From Dyadobacter sp. CY261 (GTDB taxonomy: Bacteria; Bacteroidota; Bacteroidia; Cytophagales; Spirosomataceae), in the NCBI RefSeq assembly GCF_021440085.1, contig NZ_JAKCPW010000011.1:248001-312000 (forward strand): a DNA stretch of 64,000 bases, in the 5' to 3' direction. Below, piece after piece: positions 60,849-64,000 of this stretch. A program made the position numbers and the translations under genes. Below the pieces are notes generated by a model. The model was not told the DNA's origin. It did not search any database and saw only the letters and a program-made list of their open reading frames with translations. Positions within the stretch are counted from its first letter, which is position 1. Each line of letters begins with the position of its first letter.

Positions 60849-62165
60849 ATGAAGAGTCCAACTCTATTGAAGGCCGTCCAGTTAGGTGTGCTAGCGATGC
60901 TACTTCTTTTTAGTAAAACGATTTTTTCGCAGGATTTCAATCCCGAAGCGGACAGATATCAAAAGCTGGCGGATAGCTTGGGCGAAGCAAAACAATACAA
61001 AGCAGCTGCCAGAAGCTATCATGCGGAAGGTGAAGCCCGCAAAATGCTTGCCTACAAAAGACAGCCTGCTGTAAATGCCACCTATTTCTATTCCATGGCT
61101 CAAATGCCGGACAGTGCGTTGGCCAGCCTGCAAAAAGCTGTGAAACAGTATGGATTTACAAATAGAAAATGGATGGATTCTGAGATTGGTTTGGCCCCGA
61201 TTCGGAAGAACAAGGCATATTCTGACCTGATAAGGTACATGACTGACAAACAAAACGCGCAACTTGATCCTGATCGGGCTGCGGTGATCACTAGCGACAT
61301 CACTCTGTTCTGGAAAGCTTATGACCAATATAAAAAAGACCCTTCCAACGCTCAAAAGTTATTCCTTACCGAGTATTTTGAGAAAGGCACTCTTAATCTG
61401 CAGGAATATTATAGAATTAAAACTCCTAATATTGGAGGCATTCAAGGCTTTATTCACAACCTTGAAATCATGCCCGAATATTACGCCAGTATCAGGGCAA
61501 AGACGGAACAGGTTAGCACATTGGAGGATTCCATCCGCGTAATATTTCGGAACCTGAAAGACTGGTACAAACCCGCCACTTTTCCCAATGTAACTTTTGT
61601 AATTGGCGGATGGAGCTCAGGCGGAACTGTCACGAATTACGGCTCAATCATGGGTGTTGATATGCAGGCGGCGGGAGCTGAGACACCAACGCATGAATTG
61701 AATTTATGGCAGAAAAAAAATATGCTGCCTTTTAAGGAACTGAAAAATGTGGTAGCGCACGAGCTGGTGCATGTACAACAAAACAACATGGCCGGTGACA
61801 CCACCTTGCTGTGCCATGCGATCAAGGAAGGCATGGCCGATTTTATCGGTGAGCTGATCAGTGGCAGAACGGCCAATGCCCGCCTTCATGTCTGGGCTGT
61901 TGGGAATGAAAAGAAGGTTTGGGAAGAATTCAAAAAAGAAATGTATCTGGACCGTTACTCAAACTGGATTGCCAATAGTAGTCAGGAAACCGCCGACCGT
62001 CCTTCCGATTTAGGTTATTGGGTAGGATATCAGATCTGCAAGGCATATTTTGATCAGGCAACAGATAAGAAAAAAGCTGTGAGCGACATGCTGAACATCA
62101 AGGATTACAGGGCATTTTTAACACACAGTAAAATTGACGAAAAACTGACGGAAGGTCGCAAATAA
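60849..62165 (+). CDS. Exported metalloprotease, DUF2268-like (HExxH)
   Basis: A 438-residue protein with signal peptide (AMLLLFSKTIFSQ). The first ~120 residues carry TPR-like helices (SLGEAKQYKAAARSYHAEGEA, FYSMAQMPDSALASLQKAV). The C-terminal domain has FVIGGWSSGGT, the zinc motif HELVHVQQ (HExxH) and a downstream KEGMADFIGELISG that may give the third ligand. It probably acts in the periplasm or outside; substrate unknown. Stand-alone gene. Confidence 0.85.
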   Translation: MKSPTLLKAVQLGVLAMLLLFSKTIFSQDFNPEADRYQKLADSLGEAKQYKAAARSYHAEGEARKMLAYKRQPAVNATYFYSMAQMPDSALASLQKAVKQYGFTNRKWMDSEIGLAPIRKNKAYSDLIRYMTDKQNAQLDPDRAAVITSDITLFWKAYDQYKKDPSNAQKLFLTEYFEKGTLNLQEYYRIKTPNIGGIQGFIHNLEIMPEYYASIRAKTEQVSTLEDSIRVIFRNLKDWYKPATFPNVTFVIGGWSSGGTVTNYGSIMGVDMQAAGAETPTHELNLWQKKNMLPFKELKNVVAHELVHVQQNNMAGDTTLLCHAIKEGMADFIGELISGRTANARLHVWAVGNEKKVWEEFKKEMYLDRYSNWIANSSQETADRPSDLGYWVGYQICKAYFDQATDKKKAVSDMLNIKDYRAFLTHSKIDEKLTEGRK

Positions 62166-62290
62166 ATAAACCGCTTTTGCGAGAGGTTTCATCTTACAAT
62201 TTCCTTTGGAATGAGCGGACAGGTATTCCGTCAGCCAATCTCACCTAACTAGGTATCACTAAGAATCCAAGTTTATCAATAATGAACGAA

Positions 62291-63937
62291 TCACTTTTGG
62301 CGAGGCATTCTATTTTTGAAAAGTACCTTGATGCTTCGCTGAGTACTTAATTCCAATGCATCGATATTATTTTTGCCGTTCCGTTTAAACGTCAGATCCG
62401 CTTTGAGTCCTGGTATCAGAAATCTGTCCCTCGCATAACTTTCAAGAGGGTGAGTCGCGCCGGAAACCAGTACGATTTCCAGGCTATTATTATTTTTCCA
62501 GATTTTGATTTCCGCTCCGACTTCCCCGGAAAAATACGTACCGATAAATTGGTCTAGTGGCATATTGCTGACGGTCGTATCCACCTTATGGTATTGCATG
62601 GGTTCGCCGGTAGGCGATGCGACAGTAAGTTCATTTTCGTGGTTAAATGAAAGTTCGATTCCGTGAAAACGAAATTGCCTCTCACTGATGGCATCCAATG
62701 GCGTGTCTGACAGCTGTAATCCGCGAGAATCCATGGTTATTTCTACATCACGGGCAGATTGCGCGCTTTTATAGTAGCCTGCATAGGATTTAAGTTTGGC
62801 CTGGTCCATTTTAACTGCAGTGACAGGCATTACTTGCGGAGCGACCTGTTCATCTGGGGTCGTGAGGAGATCGAACACCGCTGCGGCTGGGTCTATGCCG
62901 ACCGTGTCGAGCATAGAGGTATTACTGAGCCAAGCGATAGATAATCCCCCGGCGGGTGAAGCGATTAACTTGGCTCGGTAAGCATTCGTGGCGCCACCGT
63001 GAAAAAATACGGGTTTACGAGTAGATCGGCTGTCAATAAATAGCCCCGCGGCGTAATGGTTTAAACTTTTGTCGTTGAGCGTATCCAATGCGGTTTGTTT
63101 GTCGTAAAGTGCCTCGTTGCCCATTTTGGCAGAAAGATAGAATTCGTTCCAACTCACCAAATCCTCTGCCGTTGTAAGCAAGCCCCCCGCTCCATGAATA
63201 CTGTGATCTGGCATCGATATCCTGAATTTCCCATTTTTGACTTCGTATGCTTTGCTTCGATTCGGGATTACTTTGCCAAAATCGTCCCGCCAGCTGCTAT
63301 GTGTCATTCCCGCGGGCTGGAAAATATACTTCATTGTGAAATCGGAAAATGACATACCCGATGCCCTTGTTATAATAATGGTAAGTAGGATGTAGTTGGA
63401 ATTGCTGTAACGGAATTCGGTGCCGGGCACACTGTTCATACTCTGCTGTCGACATATGATATTCAGCACATCTCCGTTATTCGGCACTCGCAACACCTCG
63501 GGCCATCCGGCAAACTCAGCAATGTCGCTCCATTCCCGCAAACCGCTTGTGTGATGGATTAAATGACGGATCAGGATGGGCTTACCATGAATTGGAAGTT
63601 CCGGAATGTATTTATTGACAGGATCGTCGAGTTTCAATAATCCTTGTCTTTCTGCTAATAGAACTGCCGCAGCCGTGAATTGTTTGGATACCGATCCTGC
63701 TTCTATCAAGCTCTCTTTGGACAGAGGGGCGTTACTTTCCAGATCGGCAATTCCCCATGCCTTGGAATAGATCATTCTTCCGTCCCGACTAACCGCCAGT
63801 TGTCCTCCGGGTTTCTCGTGGGAGTAGCATTGAAATAAGCTGTCGATTTTCGATTCAAAATCCTGGGAACGAGCGCATTCAAATGAAATAATGAATATTG
63901 AAGAACCCAAGAATAGTATCCGAATCATTTGCTTCAT
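62291..63937 (-). CDS. Exported serine hydrolase, beta-lactamase fold, with C-terminal lipocalin-like domain
   Basis: A 548-residue protein starting at ATG 63937 or 63928, with signal peptide (MIRILFLGSSIFIIS). The N-terminal ~360 residues are the class C beta-lactamase/esterase domain: SVSK as SxxK, YSNSNY and FFHGGAT as the third motif. The C-terminal ~170 residues form a separate beta-rich region (YAGYYKS, FIGTYFSGEVG), resembling DUF3471/lipocalin-like tails. Larger than, and distinct from, the serine hydrolase at 2028-3143. Confidence 0.87.
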   Translation of the reverse strand: MKQMIRILFLGSSIFIISFECARSQDFESKIDSLFQCYSHEKPGGQLAVSRDGRMIYSKAWGIADLESNAPLSKESLIEAGSVSKQFTAAAVLLAERQGLLKLDDPVNKYIPELPIHGKPILIRHLIHHTSGLREWSDIAEFAGWPEVLRVPNNGDVLNIICRQQSMNSVPGTEFRYSNSNYILLTIIITRASGMSFSDFTMKYIFQPAGMTHSSWRDDFGKVIPNRSKAYEVKNGKFRISMPDHSIHGAGGLLTTAEDLVSWNEFYLSAKMGNEALYDKQTALDTLNDKSLNHYAAGLFIDSRSTRKPVFFHGGATNAYRAKLIASPAGGLSIAWLSNTSMLDTVGIDPAAAVFDLLTTPDEQVAPQVMPVTAVKMDQAKLKSYAGYYKSAQSARDVEITMDSRGLQLSDTPLDAISERQFRFHGIELSFNHENELTVASPTGEPMQYHKVDTTVSNMPLDQFIGTYFSGEVGAEIKIWKNNNSLEIVLVSGATHPLESYARDRFLIPGLKADLTFKRNGKNNIDALELSTQRSIKVLFKNRMPRQK

Positions 63938-64000
63938 AAGTTCAGATACTAATCGGTGTAAATCTCGTAGCCAACGTCTGCTTTTGACGACGGAGACATG

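Overview
The window reads as a chromosomal segment of a Bacteroidota bacterium, most likely a Cytophagales member close to Dyadobacter. This is inferred from gene style: a SusC/SusD polysaccharide utilization locus, many AraC regulators, TAnnTTTG-type -7 promoter boxes, HisKA_2 kinases with TPR sensors, and mid-range GC. No rRNA, tRNA, CRISPR array or intact insertion sequence was seen.

Layout. (1) 1-5 kb: the 5' part of a diheme cytochrome c gene, two AraC regulators, a secreted beta-lactamase-fold hydrolase and an NmrA-type reductase. (2) 5.1-14.2 kb: about twelve closely spaced minus-strand genes for small-molecule and electrophile handling: an RclC/YkgB membrane protein, Gfo/Idh/MocA oxidoreductase, SnoaL-like protein, two zinc-less MDR reductases, DoxX, a tautomerase, an SDR, an exported MBL-fold hydrolase, an AraC regulator and an esterase. 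(3) 14.6-19.9 kb: a TPR histidine kinase and two sigma-54 activators, one with a receiver domain and one without. (4) 20-26.8 kb: SRPBCC/ArsR pair, SRPBCC, an F420-reductase-like gene, Crp/Fnr, flavodoxin, DoxX, AraC and an S41 peptidase. (5) 26.8-30.3 kb: a decayed stretch with several gene remnants around an intact RclA homologue. (6) 30.3-40.5 kb: exonuclease III, a small hydrolase, two SDRs divergent from HxlR, Crp/Fnr followed by RidA, an SRPBCC protein, a tannase-family esterase, and MocR divergent from an Old Yellow Enzyme. (7) 40.5-47.2 kb: remnants mixed with a SnoaL-like protein, TetR, AraC, SDR, an LLM flavin oxidoreductase, and an AraC gene overlapping an internally deleted hydrolase. 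(8) 47.4-59.5 kb: a minus-strand polysaccharide utilization locus (SusC, SusD, two small lipoproteins, heparinase II/III-like, PL8-like lyase, BNR_4). (9) 59.8-64 kb: a RibD-like reductase, a DUF2268-like metalloprotease and a second secreted serine hydrolase.

Common logic. Most of the first 47 kb consists of small modules: one transcription factor (AraC x6, Crp/Fnr x2 plus a remnant, TetR, HxlR, ArsR, MocR) beside one or a few NAD(P)/flavin oxidoreductases, SRPBCC, DoxX or SnoaL proteins. Several modules carry visible palindromic operators: twin GTAACT-N4-AGTTAC before ArsR, an 11-bp inverted repeat between SDR and HxlR, and twin GTGA-N6-TCAC boxes between Crp/Fnr and RidA. A second theme is gene decay: at least seven remnants, three of which keep both ends of a recognizable gene but lack the middle.
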